Of a stretch of DNA of 64,000 nt, positions 23,894 through 32,185 are shown in pieces. How positions within the stretch are numbered: position 1 is the first letter of the stretch; every line of letters starts with the position of its first letter. Origin of the DNA: Actinophytocola glycyrrhizae (lineage in GTDB: Bacteria > Actinomycetota > Actinomycetes > Mycobacteriales > Pseudonocardiaceae); assembly GCF_042653545.1 (NCBI RefSeq), contig NZ_JBHSIS010000020.1:248001-312000 (forward strand), read 5' to 3'. The notes below the pieces were generated by a model. That model was not told the DNA's origin. It ran no database searches and saw nothing but the letters and a program-made list of their open reading frames with translations. The position numbers were made by a program, and so were the translations under genes.

Positions 23894-25759
23894 CTAGCCG
23901 GCGAGCACGTCCAGCACCTGCTGACCGAACTTCGCGAGCTTGTTCTCGCCGACGCCGCTGATCGTGCCCAGTTCGGCGAGGGTGCCGGGGTTCTCGGTGG
24001 CGATCTGGCGGAGGGTGGCGTCGTGGAAGATCACGTAGGCCGGGACGCCCTGTTCCTTCGCGGTGGCGGCGCGCCAGGCGCGTAGCTTCTCGAAGACGGG
24101 CTGGGTCTCCGGGGACAGTTCCTGTTGGGGTGCCCTGGTCCGGGCCGGTTTGGCCGCGCGTTTCGGTTCCTGCCGCAGGCGCACCTCACGCTTGCGGGCG
24201 AGCACGTCGGCGCTCGCCTCGGTCAGCACCAGCGTGCCGTGGTCGCCCTCGACGGTCAGCAGGCCCTGCGCCAGCAGTTGGCGGATCACGCCGCGCCACA
24301 CCGGTTCCGCGAGTTCGGTGCCGACGCCGAACACCGTGAGTGACTCGTGGCCGAACTGCTGGATCTTCGCGGTCTGGCGGCCGAGCAGGATGTCGACGAT
24401 GTGGCCGACGCCGAACTTCTGGCGGCGTTCCCGGTCGAGCCGGTACACCGCGGACAGCACCTTCTGCGCCGCGATCGTGCCGTCCCACGCCTCCGGCGGG
24501 CTCAGGCACGTGTCGCAGTTGCCGCACGGGGTGCTGTCCTGCCCGAAGTAGTTCAGCAGTTGCACGCGACGGCACTCGACCGTCTCGCACAGGGCCAGCA
24601 TCGCGTCGAGGTGGGTGCCGAGGCGGCGGCGGTGCGCGTCGTCGCCCTCCGACGTGGCGATCATCTTGCGCTGCTGCACCACGTCCTGCAGCCCGTACGC
24701 GAGCCACGCCGTCGACGGCTGGCCGTCCCGGCCCGCCCTCCCGGTCTCCTGGTAGTAGCCCTCCACCGACTTCGGCAGATCGAGATGCGCGACGAACCGC
24801 ACGTCCGGCTTGTCGATGCCCATGCCGAACGCGATGGTCGCCACCACCACGAGGCCGTCCTCGCGCAGGAACCGGGCCTGGTTGCGTGCGCGGGTGCGCG
24901 CGTCGAGACCCGCGTGGTAAGGCAGCGCCTCGATCCCGTTGTCCGACAGGAACTGCGCGGTACGTTCCGTCGACGCCCGCGACAGGCAGTAGACGATGCC
25001 GGCGTCGCCCTTGTGCTCGGTGGTGAGCAGTTCGAGCAACTGTTGTTCCGGGCGGTTCTTGGCCACGATCCGGTACTGGATGTTGGGCCGGTCGAAGCTC
25101 GACACGAACTGCAGCGCGTCGTCCAGGTTCAGCCGGTGCGCGATCTCCTTGCGGGTCGCGGCCGTCGCGGTCGCCGTCAGCGCGATCCTCGGCACCGATG
25201 GCCACCGCTCGTGCAGCCGCGACAGCTCCAGGTAGTCCGGGCGGAAGTCGTGGCCCCACTGCGCCACACAGTGCGCCTCGTCGATGGCGAACAGCGCGAT
25301 CTTGCCGCGGTCGAGCAGCCGCAGCGTCGACTCCACCTTCAGCCGTTCCGGCGCCAGGTACAGCAGGTCGAGCTCGCCGGCCAGGAACGCCTCCTCGACC
25401 TCGTGCCGCCGGCCGAAGTCCTGCGTCGAGTTGAGGAAGCCCGCCCGTACGCCGAGCGCCATGAGCGCGTCGACCTGGTCCTGCATCAGCGCGATCAGCG
25501 GTGACACCACGATGCCGGTGCCGGGCCGCACCAGCGCCGGGATCTGATAGCACAGCGACTTGCCGCCACCGGTCGGCATCAGCACCAGCGCGTCGCCGCC
25601 GTCGACGACGTGTTCGATGATCTCCTGCTGGTTCCCCCGGAACGCGTCGTAGCCGAACACGCGGCGCAGCGTGTCCAGGGCGGGCTGGGTCGTGGTGTCC
25701 GGGAGAGTCACGGGGGCGATTCTAGGGGCGACCGCCGACAACGCCGGGGAGTTGTCCAC
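23894..25759 (-). CDS. recQ: RecQ-type ATP-dependent DNA helicase
   Basis: A 3'-5' DNA helicase of about 620 residues used in recombination and repair. Walker A is MPTGGGKS, the Walker B box is IDEAHCVAQWGHDFRPDY with DEAH, and motif VI is QETGRAGRDG. The RQC zinc site reads CETVECRR...TPCGNCDTC. An HRDC domain closes the protein (PVFEKLRAWRAATAKEQGVPAYVIF...). The 5' end is unsure: GTG 25759 extends the protein by about 16 residues compared with GTG 25711 (VTLPDTTTQPALDTLRRVFGYD), which may be the true start. Confidence 0.93.
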   Translation of the reverse strand: MDNSPALSAVAPRIAPVTLPDTTTQPALDTLRRVFGYDAFRGNQQEIIEHVVDGGDALVLMPTGGGKSLCYQIPALVRPGTGIVVSPLIALMQDQVDALMALGVRAGFLNSTQDFGRRHEVEEAFLAGELDLLYLAPERLKVESTLRLLDRGKIALFAIDEAHCVAQWGHDFRPDYLELSRLHERWPSVPRIALTATATAATRKEIAHRLNLDDALQFVSSFDRPNIQYRIVAKNRPEQQLLELLTTEHKGDAGIVYCLSRASTERTAQFLSDNGIEALPYHAGLDARTRARNQARFLREDGLVVVATIAFGMGIDKPDVRFVAHLDLPKSVEGYYQETGRAGRDGQPSTAWLAYGLQDVVQQRKMIATSEGDDAHRRRLGTHLDAMLALCETVECRRVQLLNYFGQDSTPCGNCDTCLSPPEAWDGTIAAQKVLSAVYRLDRERRQKFGVGHIVDILLGRQTAKIQQFGHESLTVFGVGTELAEPVWRGVIRQLLAQGLLTVEGDHGTLVLTEASADVLARKREVRLRQEPKRAAKPARTRAPQQELSPETQPVFEKLRAWRAATAKEQGVPAYVIFHDATLRQIATENPGTLAELGTISGVGENKLAKFGQQVLDVLAG

Positions 25760-25919
25760 AGGCCGGGTACGGCCACCCGTCGTGACCTCGGCGATCGTCG
25801 TCGGCGTCGTGCGGGTCGTCCTCGCCGGACTGGCCGGTCTCGGGGATGCCAGGGAGCCCCCGGTGTTCCGTGAAGCCGGTCATCCCGCAACACATCATCT
25901 AGGTCGACAACTGACCCAT

Positions 25920-26876
25920 ATGCTCCCGGTCATGAGCGCCGGCCGTCTTCTCGCCCTGCTGTCCCTCCTGCAGACGCCGAGGGAGTGGCCGGGCAGCGAG
26001 CTGGCCCGAAGGCTCGAGGTCAGCCCGAGGACCGTGCGGCGCGACGTCGAGCGGCTGCGCGACCTCGGGTACCCGGTCGAGGCGTCGATGGGCGCGGAGG
26101 GCGGCTACCGGCTCGTCGCGGGCTCGGCGCTGCCGCCGCTCCTGCTCGACGACGAGGAGGCGGTCGCGATGGCGGTCGGCCTGCGGGCCGCCGCGGGCCA
26201 GGCCGTGCAGGGCATCGAGGAGGCGTCGGTCCGCGCGCTCACCAAGTTGGAGCGGGTGCTGCCCGCACGGCTGCGGTACCGGGTCGGCGCGCTCACCTCG
26301 GCGACCGTCCCGCTCGTCACCGGCGAACAGCAGGCCGTGGATCCAGGTCAGCTGACCGGGATCGCGGGCGCGGTCACCAGCCACGAGCGCCTGCGCTTCG
26401 CCTACCGGGACCACGACGGCACGGAGTCAAGGAGGCACGTCGAGCCGTACCGGCTCGTCGCGGCCGGCCGCCGCTGGTACCTCGCCGCGTTCGACCTGGA
26501 CCGCGACGACTGGCGTCTGTTCCGGGTCGACCGTGTTGCCGGCGCGCAGTCGACCGGCGCCCGCTACCGGCCACGGGAGCTGCCGGAAGGCGACGCGGCC
26601 TCGTTCACCACCAGTAAGCTCTACTCCCTCGCACCCACCTACGAGGCCGTGGTCGTCCTCGACCTGCCCGCGGACCGCGTGCCTGCCCACCTCGGCACCG
26701 CGGAGCCGGTCGACGAGCACCGCAGCCGCGTGCGGGCGGGTGCCGACACACTCGAATGGCTGGCCTACCGGTTCGCGACGGCGGGCTGTGAGTTCAGCGT
26801 CGAGGAACCCCGCGAGCTGGTGGACTACCTGCGGGAACTGGGTGGCCGGGTGAACCGGGCAACTGATTCCGGGTGA
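25920..26876 (+). CDS. WYL-domain transcriptional regulator (YafY type)
   Basis: A 318-residue regulator. An N-terminal winged helix (RLLALLSLLQTPREWPGSELARRLEVSPRTVRRDVERLRDLGYPV) is followed by the WYL ligand domain, recognised by HVEPYRLVAAGRRWYLAAFDLDRDDWRLFRVDRV. WYL proteins sense nucleic-acid pieces or other ligands and often control stress or defence genes. ATG 25920 and ATG 25932 are both possible. Next to it lie an ECF42-type sigma module and recQ, but no direct target is evident. The preceding bases GGTCGACAACTGACC form a weak dyad that may be its own operator. Confidence 0.88.
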   Translation: MLPVMSAGRLLALLSLLQTPREWPGSELARRLEVSPRTVRRDVERLRDLGYPVEASMGAEGGYRLVAGSALPPLLLDDEEAVAMAVGLRAAAGQAVQGIEEASVRALTKLERVLPARLRYRVGALTSATVPLVTGEQQAVDPGQLTGIAGAVTSHERLRFAYRDHDGTESRRHVEPYRLVAAGRRWYLAAFDLDRDDWRLFRVDRVAGAQSTGARYRPRELPEGDAASFTTSKLYSLAPTYEAVVVLDLPADRVPAHLGTAEPVDEHRSRVRAGADTLEWLAYRFATAGCEFSVEEPRELVDYLRELGGRVNRATDSG

Positions 26877-26878
26877 CG

Positions 26879-26905
26879 TGTCGATTCGCGACGCGGTCGT
26901 CCGAC
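26879..26905 (+). promoter_or_regulatory. ECF42-type promoter for the YciI-sigma operon
   Basis: TGTCGA, then 17 bases, then CGAC. This fits my recollection of the promoter recognised by ECF42 sigma factors. It lies about 60 bp before the first YciI gene, so the sigma factor encoded two genes later would drive its own operon. Confidence 0.5.
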
Positions 26906-26967
26906 GTGTGGACAGCGGCTAGGTTTCGACACGGCTCGAGACCACTGGGGAAGAAGGGAACCAGGCA

Positions 26968-27396
26968 ATGCGATTCATGCTCATCCGCAAGGCCGACGAG
27001 GAATCCGAGGCCGGCGTGCTGCCCTCCGAGGAGCTTCTCGAAGCCATGGGCCGCTACAACGAGGAACTGGCCAGGGCCGGTGTCCTGCTTTCCGGTGACG
27101 GGCTCATGCCATCCGACAAGGGGGCCAGGGTGCACTTCTCCGGAAGGGGCAAACCGGCGGTGGTCGACGGTCCCTTCGCCGAGTCGAAGGAGCTCGTCGC
27201 GGGGTACTCGGTCATCGAGGTGGAGTCGCTGGCCGAGGCCGTCGAATGGGTGAAGAAGTGGCCCGTCGAGGACGCGCACGGCAACGCCGAGATCGAGATC
27301 CGGCAGCTCACCGAGCCCGACGACTTCGCTGCCGCGGTGACCGAGGAGAACCGGAAATACACCAAGAACATCTCCGATCTGATCGGCGGCAAGTAA
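26968..27396 (+). CDS. YciI/DGPF-domain protein 1
   Basis: A 142-residue protein of the YciI-like (DGPF) family: small alpha/beta proteins related to stress-linked ferredoxin-like folds. The motif VVDGPFAESKELVAGY names the family. It is a paralogue of the next gene and part of the set that surrounds ECF42 sigma factors. Its function is not known; roles in sensing or modifying small molecules have been suggested for the family. GAAGAAGGGAA upstream of the ATG is a fair ribosome site. Confidence 0.9.
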   Translation: MRFMLIRKADEESEAGVLPSEELLEAMGRYNEELARAGVLLSGDGLMPSDKGARVHFSGRGKPAVVDGPFAESKELVAGYSVIEVESLAEAVEWVKKWPVEDAHGNAEIEIRQLTEPDDFAAAVTEENRKYTKNISDLIGGK

Positions 27397-27408
27397 AGGA
27401 GCACGAAG

Positions 27409-27795
27409 ATGCGTTTCATGGTGATGGTCAAGGCCAGCGGGCAGTCCGAGGACGGCGAGCTGCCGTCCGAGGAGGATCTGACCGCCATGGGTCGCTACAA
27501 CGAGGAGCTGATCAAGGCGGGTGTGCTGCTCGCGGGTGAGGGGCTGCACGCGTCGTCGCGCGGCGCGCGGGTGAAGTTCACCGACGGCGTGCCGACCGTC
27601 ATCGACGGCCCGTTCGCCGAGGCCAAGGAGCTGGTCGCCGGCTTCTGGCTGCTCGAGGTGAAGTCGAAGGAGGAGGCCGTCGAGTGGGTCAAGCGGATCC
27701 CGTGGACCGACGGCGTCGAATCCGACGTCGAGATCCGTCAGGTTTTCGAGGCCGACGACCTGACCGCGGCGGTGACGGCGAACAAGGGGCGGTAG
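27409..27795 (+). CDS. YciI/DGPF-domain protein 2
   Basis: A second YciI-like protein (128 residues), with the motif VIDGPFAEAKELVAGFWLLEVKSKEEAVEWVKR. It shares the N-terminal pattern MRFMVMVKA and the EEDLTAMGRYNEEL helix with its neighbour, so the pair arose by tandem duplication. Only 12 bp separate the two, with an AAAGGAGC ribosome site. It is followed by the sigma factor gene after 16 bp, all in one operon. Confidence 0.9.
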   Translation: MRFMVMVKASGQSEDGELPSEEDLTAMGRYNEELIKAGVLLAGEGLHASSRGARVKFTDGVPTVIDGPFAEAKELVAGFWLLEVKSKEEAVEWVKRIPWTDGVESDVEIRQVFEADDLTAAVTANKGR

Positions 27796-27811
27796 CTGCT
27801 TTGATAGGCGC

Positions 27812-29065
27812 ATGCCGACGCCAGAGACCCACCGTGCGATAGACGCCGTATGGCGCATCGAGTCGGCCCGGCTGATCGCCGGGTTGACCAGGATGGTGCA
27901 CGATGTCGGACTCGCCGAGGAGTTGGCGCAGGACGCGCTGGTCGCCGCGCTGGAACAGTGGCCGGAGTCGGGTGTCCCGGACAACCCGGGCGCCTGGCTC
28001 ATGGCCATCGCCAAGCGGCGCGCCATCGACATGTTCCGGCGCCGCGAGACGCTGGACCGCAAGGTCACCGAGATCGGCCGCGACCTGGAGACCGCCGAGC
28101 TGCCCACCGCGGAGCCGGACTTCGACGCGATCCACTCGAACATCTCCGACGACATGCTGCGGCTGGTGTTCATCTCCTGCCACCCGGTCCTGTCCACCGA
28201 GGCCAGGGTGGCGCTCACGCTGCGCCTGCTCGGCGGTCTGACCACCGAGGAGATCGCCCGCGCGTTCCTCACCCCGGAGCCGACGATCGCGCAGCGGATC
28301 GTGCGGGCCAAGAAGACCCTCGCCCAGAAGAAGATCCCGTTCGAGGTGCCGGCCGCGAACGAGCTTGGGGAGCGGCTCGCCTCCGTGCTGGAGGTCGTCT
28401 ACCTGATCTTCAACGAGGGCTACGCGGCGACCGGCGGCGACGACTGGATGCGGCCGAGCCTGTGCGAGGACGCGATGCGGCTCGGCCGGATCCTCGCCGA
28501 GCTGGTGCCCACGGAGCCGGAGGCGCACGGCCTGATCGCGCTGATGGAGATCCAGGCCTCCCGCGCCCGCGCCAGGACGGCGCCGGATGGCACTCCCGTG
28601 CTGCTGAACGACCAGGACCGGCTGAAGTGGGACCGGCTGCTGATCCGGCGCGGCCTCGCGGCGCTCGCGCGGGCGGGCGAGCTGGAGCAGCCGATGGGCC
28701 CGTACGTGCTGCAGGCCGAGATCGCCGCGTGCCATGCCAGAGCCCGCACCCCGGCGGAGACCGACTGGCCGCGGATCGCGGCGTTGTACGCGCGGCTGGT
28801 GCAACTCGTGCCGTCGCCGGTGATCGAGCTGAACCGCGGGGTGGCGCTGTCGATGGCGTTCGGCCCGCAGGCCGGGCTCGAAGTGGTCGACGAACTGCTC
28901 GACGAGCCGTCGCTGAAGAAATACCACCTGCTGCCGAGCGTGCGCGGTGACCTGCTGGCCAAGCTCGGCCGCACCGACGAGGCACGCGCCGAGTTCGAAC
29001 GGGCCGCCGCGCTGACCCGCAACGAGCGGGAACGCGCGCTGCTCATGAAGCGGGCGGCGGAATGA
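27812..29065 (+). CDS. ECF42-type RNA polymerase sigma factor with large C-terminal domain
   Basis: A 417-residue sigma factor. The first 180 residues hold sigma region 2 (LIAGLTRMVHDVGLAEELAQDALVAALEQWPE) and region 4 (LTTEEIARAFLTPEPTIAQRIVRAKKTL). The remaining 230 residues form an extra helical domain (VLEVVYLIFNEGYAATGGDDWMRPSLCEDAMRLGRIL...) that is the mark of the ECF42 group. Such sigma factors lack a classical anti-sigma gene and are encoded beside DGPF/YciI proteins, as here. The C-terminal domain is thought to control activity. The stop overlaps the start of a LacI-type gene. Confidence 0.93.
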   Translation: MPTPETHRAIDAVWRIESARLIAGLTRMVHDVGLAEELAQDALVAALEQWPESGVPDNPGAWLMAIAKRRAIDMFRRRETLDRKVTEIGRDLETAELPTAEPDFDAIHSNISDDMLRLVFISCHPVLSTEARVALTLRLLGGLTTEEIARAFLTPEPTIAQRIVRAKKTLAQKKIPFEVPAANELGERLASVLEVVYLIFNEGYAATGGDDWMRPSLCEDAMRLGRILAELVPTEPEAHGLIALMEIQASRARARTAPDGTPVLLNDQDRLKWDRLLIRRGLAALARAGELEQPMGPYVLQAEIAACHARARTPAETDWPRIAALYARLVQLVPSPVIELNRGVALSMAFGPQAGLEVVDELLDEPSLKKYHLLPSVRGDLLAKLGRTDEARAEFERAAALTRNERERALLMKRAAE

Positions 29066-30084
29066 CCGACAGCACTCCCGGGATGAAGGACGTGGCCGCG
29101 GTCGCGGGCGTGTCCATCGGCACCGTGTCGAACGTGCTGAACCGCCCGCACCTGGTCAGCGAGGTGACCAGGCTGCGCGTGCAGGCCGCGATCGTCGAGC
29201 TGGGCTTCGTCCGCAACGAGACCGCGCGCCAGTTGCGGGCCGGGCAGAGCAGGACGATCGCGTACGTGGTGATGGACGCCGCGAATCCGTTCTTCAACGA
29301 CGTGGCGCGCGGTGTCGAGGAGACGGCCCGCGCCGAGGGCATGGTCGTCTACCTGTGCAACTCCAACCAGGACGGCAGCCGCGAGCGCGAGTACCTCGAG
29401 CGGTTGCGCGAGCAGCGGGTGCAGGGCGTGCTGATCACCCCGATCGACCCCGGCGGCGAGCGTCTCGCGGAGATGCCGGGCCGCGGCATGCCGGTGGTGC
29501 TCGTCGACTGCCAGTCCGCCGACGACACCCGGTGCTCGGTCGCCGTCGACGACGTCCTCGGCGGTGAGCTGGCCATGACCCACCTGCTCGAGACCGGGCA
29601 CGAGCGGATCGCGTTCGTCGGCGGGCCCGCGACCGTGCAGCAGGTGCGGGACCGCCACGAGGGTGCGCAGAACGCGGCGCGGGCTTTCGGCCGGCCCGCC
29701 GAGCTGGTGCGGATGGCGACCGGGGCGCTGACGGTGGCCGAGGGGCGCCGCGCGGGGGAGCGGCTCGTCGGGCTGCCTGCCTCGACGCGGCCGACCGCGG
29801 CGTTCTGCGCGAACGACCTGCTCGCGCTGGGGCTGCTGCAGGTCATGACCCGGCAGGGCCTCTCGGTGCCGGACGACCTCGCGGTGGTCGGCTACGACGA
29901 CATCGAGTTCGCGGAGGCCGCCGCCGTGCCGCTCACGTCGGTGCGCCAGCCCAGGGAGCTGCTCGGCCGCACCGCCGCGCGGCTGCTGCTCGAGGAGGCG
30001 GCGGGCGAGGAGTCGCACCAGCACCAGCAGGTCCGGTTCCGGCCGGAGCTGGTCGTCCGCGCCTCGACACGGGTCCAGCGGTGA
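29062..30084 (+). CDS. LacI-family repressor, likely regulator of the rhamnose genes
   Basis: A 340-residue repressor. The DNA-binding part is MKDVAAVAGVSIGTVSNVLNRPHLVSEVTRLRVQAAI, including the hinge helix (RNETARQLRAGQSRTI). The rest is a periplasmic-binding-protein-like ligand domain. The start overlaps the sigma factor stop by four bases, yet the likely targets are downstream: the two rhamnose enzymes whose promoter carries a LacI-type operator. The inducer may be rhamnose or an early intermediate. Confidence 0.9.
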   Translation: MTDSTPGMKDVAAVAGVSIGTVSNVLNRPHLVSEVTRLRVQAAIVELGFVRNETARQLRAGQSRTIAYVVMDAANPFFNDVARGVEETARAEGMVVYLCNSNQDGSREREYLERLREQRVQGVLITPIDPGGERLAEMPGRGMPVVLVDCQSADDTRCSVAVDDVLGGELAMTHLLETGHERIAFVGGPATVQQVRDRHEGAQNAARAFGRPAELVRMATGALTVAEGRRAGERLVGLPASTRPTAAFCANDLLALGLLQVMTRQGLSVPDDLAVVGYDDIEFAEAAAVPLTSVRQPRELLGRTAARLLLEEAAGEESHQHQQVRFRPELVVRASTRVQR

Positions 30085-30089
30085 CTCCC

Positions 30090-30119
30090 TTGACACGTCG
30101 AGAGCGGCTCCACCATGCT
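30090..30119 (+). promoter_or_regulatory. Promoter of the rhamnose operon
   Basis: A consensus -35 box TTGACA (30090-30095) and a weak -10 box CATGCT (30114-30119), 18 bp apart. Transcription would begin at about 30126, just before the LacI operator. Confidence 0.55.
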
Positions 30120-30129
30120 GAGGCACGAA

Positions 30130-30142
30130 TTGAAACGTTTAA
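30130..30142. promoter_or_regulatory. LacI-family operator (TTGAAACGTTTAA)
   Basis: The centre AAACGTTT is a perfect 8 bp dyad around CG, the standard core of LacI/GalR operators. It sits between the promoter and the aldolase start at 30164, so bound repressor would block transcription. Confidence 0.75.
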
Positions 30143-30163
30143 TTTTCGATGGCGGAGGGCGGC

Positions 30164-32185
30164 ATGACTGATCAGGTCGAGGCGTTGTTGCGACGTGGCA
30201 ACCGGCTCGGGTCCGACCCCCGCAACACCAACTACGCCGGCGGCAACACCTCCGCGAAGACCACCGCGACCGACCCGGTCACCGGCGCCGAGGTGGACCT
30301 GTTGTACGTCAAGGGTTCCGGCGGCGACCTCGGCACGCTGAGGGCGAACGGCCTCGCCGTGCTGCGGCTCGACCGGCTCCGCGCGCTGACCGGCGTCTAC
30401 CCCGGGGTCGAGCGCGAGGACGAGATGGTCGCCGCGTTCGACTTCTGCCTGCACGGCAAGGGCGGCGCCGCCCCGTCCATCGACACCGCCATGCACGGCC
30501 TGGTCGAGCAGGCGCACGTCGACCACCTCCACCCGGACGCGGGCATCGCGATCGCGACCGCCGTCGACGGGCCAGAACTGACCAGGGCGTGCTTCGGTGA
30601 CCGCGTGGTCTGGGTGCCGTGGCGGCGCCCCGGATTCCAGCTCGGACTGGACATCGCGGCCGTGCAGCGGGAAAACCCGAGGGCGATCGGCGTGGTGCTC
30701 GGCGGCCACGGCATCACCGCGTGGGGCGCCACGAGCGAGGAGTGCGAGGCCAACTCCCTCGAGATCATCGCGACCGCGCAGCGCTACCTCGACGAGCACG
30801 GCAGGCCCGACCCGTTCGGCGCCGTCGTGGTCGAGCCGCTCGCCCCCGCCGACCGGGCACTGCTGGCCGCCCGCATCGCACCGGCCGTCCGAGGACTCGT
30901 CTCCACCGACCACCCGCAGGTCGGCCACTTCACCGACAGTGCGGGCGTGCTGGACTTCCTCGCCCGCGAACGCCTGCACGAGCTGGCCGCCAAGGGCACC
31001 AGCTGTCCGGACCACTTCCTGCGCACCAAGGTCCGCCCGCTCGTCGTCGACGTGCCGCCGACCACGCCGTTGGCGGGCCTGCTCGCGCGGCTGAAGGAAC
31101 TCCACGAGGCCTACCGGGCCGACTACCGCGCCTACTACGAGCGCTACGCCGACGCGGACAGCCCGCCCATGCGTGGTGCGGACCCGGCGATCGTGCTCGT
31201 GCCGGGCGTCGGCATGTTCAGCTTCGGTGCGGACAAGCAGACCGCGCGGGTGGCGGGCGAGTTCTACGTCAACGCCGTCAACGTGATGCGCGGCGCCGAG
31301 TCCGTGTCGGTCTACGAGCCGATCGAGGAACGCGAGAAGTTCCGCATCGAGTACTGGGCGCTGGAAGAGGCGAAGCTCAGGCGGCGCCCAGAACCCAGGC
31401 CGCTCGCGGCCCGCGTCGCGTTCGTCACCGGCGGCGGGTCGGGCATCGGGCGGGCCACCGCGCTGCGGCTCGCGGCCGAGGGCGCGTGCGTGGTCGTCGC
31501 CGACCGGGACCAGGACTCGGCCAGGCAGGTCGCGGAGCAGATCGGCGAGACCGGTCTCGCGGTGACCGTCGACGTGACCGACGAGAACGCCGTCGCAGCG
31601 GCCTTCCGCACTGCCGTGCTGGCGTTCGGCGGCGTCGACCTCGTGGTCAACAACGCGGGCCTCTCGGTGTCGAAGCCGTTGCTGGAGACCACCGAGGAGG
31701 ACTGGGACCGTCAGCACGACGTGATGGCGAAGGGTTCCTTCCTCGTCTCCCGCGAGGCCGCGCGGATCATGGTCGAGCAGGGCATCGGCGGCGACATCGT
31801 CTACATCTCCAGCAAGAACGCCGTGTTCGCCGGCCCCAACAACGTGGCGTACGGGGCGGCCAAGGCCGACCAGGCGCACCAGGTCCGGCTGCTCGCCGCC
31901 GAGCTGGGGGAGTACGGGATCCGCGTCAACGGCATCAACCCCGACGGCGTGGTCCGCGGCTCGGGGATCTTCGCCGGTGGCTGGGGCGCGCAACGCGCCG
32001 CCGTGTACGGGGTGCCGGAGGAGGAGCTGGGTGCCTTCTACGCCAAGCGCACACTGCTGAAGCGGGAGGTGCTGCCCGAGCACGTGGCCGCGGCCGTCGT
32101 CGCGCTGTGCGCGGGGGACCTGTCGCTGACGACCGGATCGCACGTGCCGGTGGACGCCGGGGTGGCCGCGGCCTTCCTCCGGTGA
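30164..32185 (+). CDS. rhaE: Bifunctional rhamnulose-1-phosphate aldolase / L-lactaldehyde dehydrogenase
   Basis: A fused enzyme of 673 residues. The N-terminal 400 residues form a class II aldolase that splits rhamnulose-1-phosphate. Its zinc ligands are suggested by HVDHLHPDAG and by GGHGITAWG. The last 250 residues are a short-chain dehydrogenase (nucleotide site VTGGGSGIGRA, active residues in YISSKN...YGAAKADQ) that oxidises the lactaldehyde product. This RhaE/RhaEW form is typical of actinomycetes, bacilli and rhizobia. ATG 30164 is preceded by GGAGGGC. The stop overlaps the rhamnulokinase start. Confidence 0.9.
   Translation: MTDQVEALLRRGNRLGSDPRNTNYAGGNTSAKTTATDPVTGAEVDLLYVKGSGGDLGTLRANGLAVLRLDRLRALTGVYPGVEREDEMVAAFDFCLHGKGGAAPSIDTAMHGLVEQAHVDHLHPDAGIAIATAVDGPELTRACFGDRVVWVPWRRPGFQLGLDIAAVQRENPRAIGVVLGGHGITAWGATSEECEANSLEIIATAQRYLDEHGRPDPFGAVVVEPLAPADRALLAARIAPAVRGLVSTDHPQVGHFTDSAGVLDFLARERLHELAAKGTSCPDHFLRTKVRPLVVDVPPTTPLAGLLARLKELHEAYRADYRAYYERYADADSPPMRGADPAIVLVPGVGMFSFGADKQTARVAGEFYVNAVNVMRGAESVSVYEPIEEREKFRIEYWALEEAKLRRRPEPRPLAARVAFVTGGGSGIGRATALRLAAEGACVVVADRDQDSARQVAEQIGETGLAVTVDVTDENAVAAAFRTAVLAFGGVDLVVNNAGLSVSKPLLETTEEDWDRQHDVMAKGSFLVSREAARIMVEQGIGGDIVYISSKNAVFAGPNNVAYGAAKADQAHQVRLLAAELGEYGIRVNGINPDGVVRGSGIFAGGWGAQRAAVYGVPEEELGAFYAKRTLLKREVLPEHVAAAVVALCAGDLSLTTGSHVPVDAGVAAAFLR

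Noticed and set aside
30619..32184. N-terminal extension of the rhamnulokinase frame through the aldolase gene
   Set aside because: It is an out-of-frame, Arg-rich reading of the aldolase gene. The kinase begins at ATG 32185.
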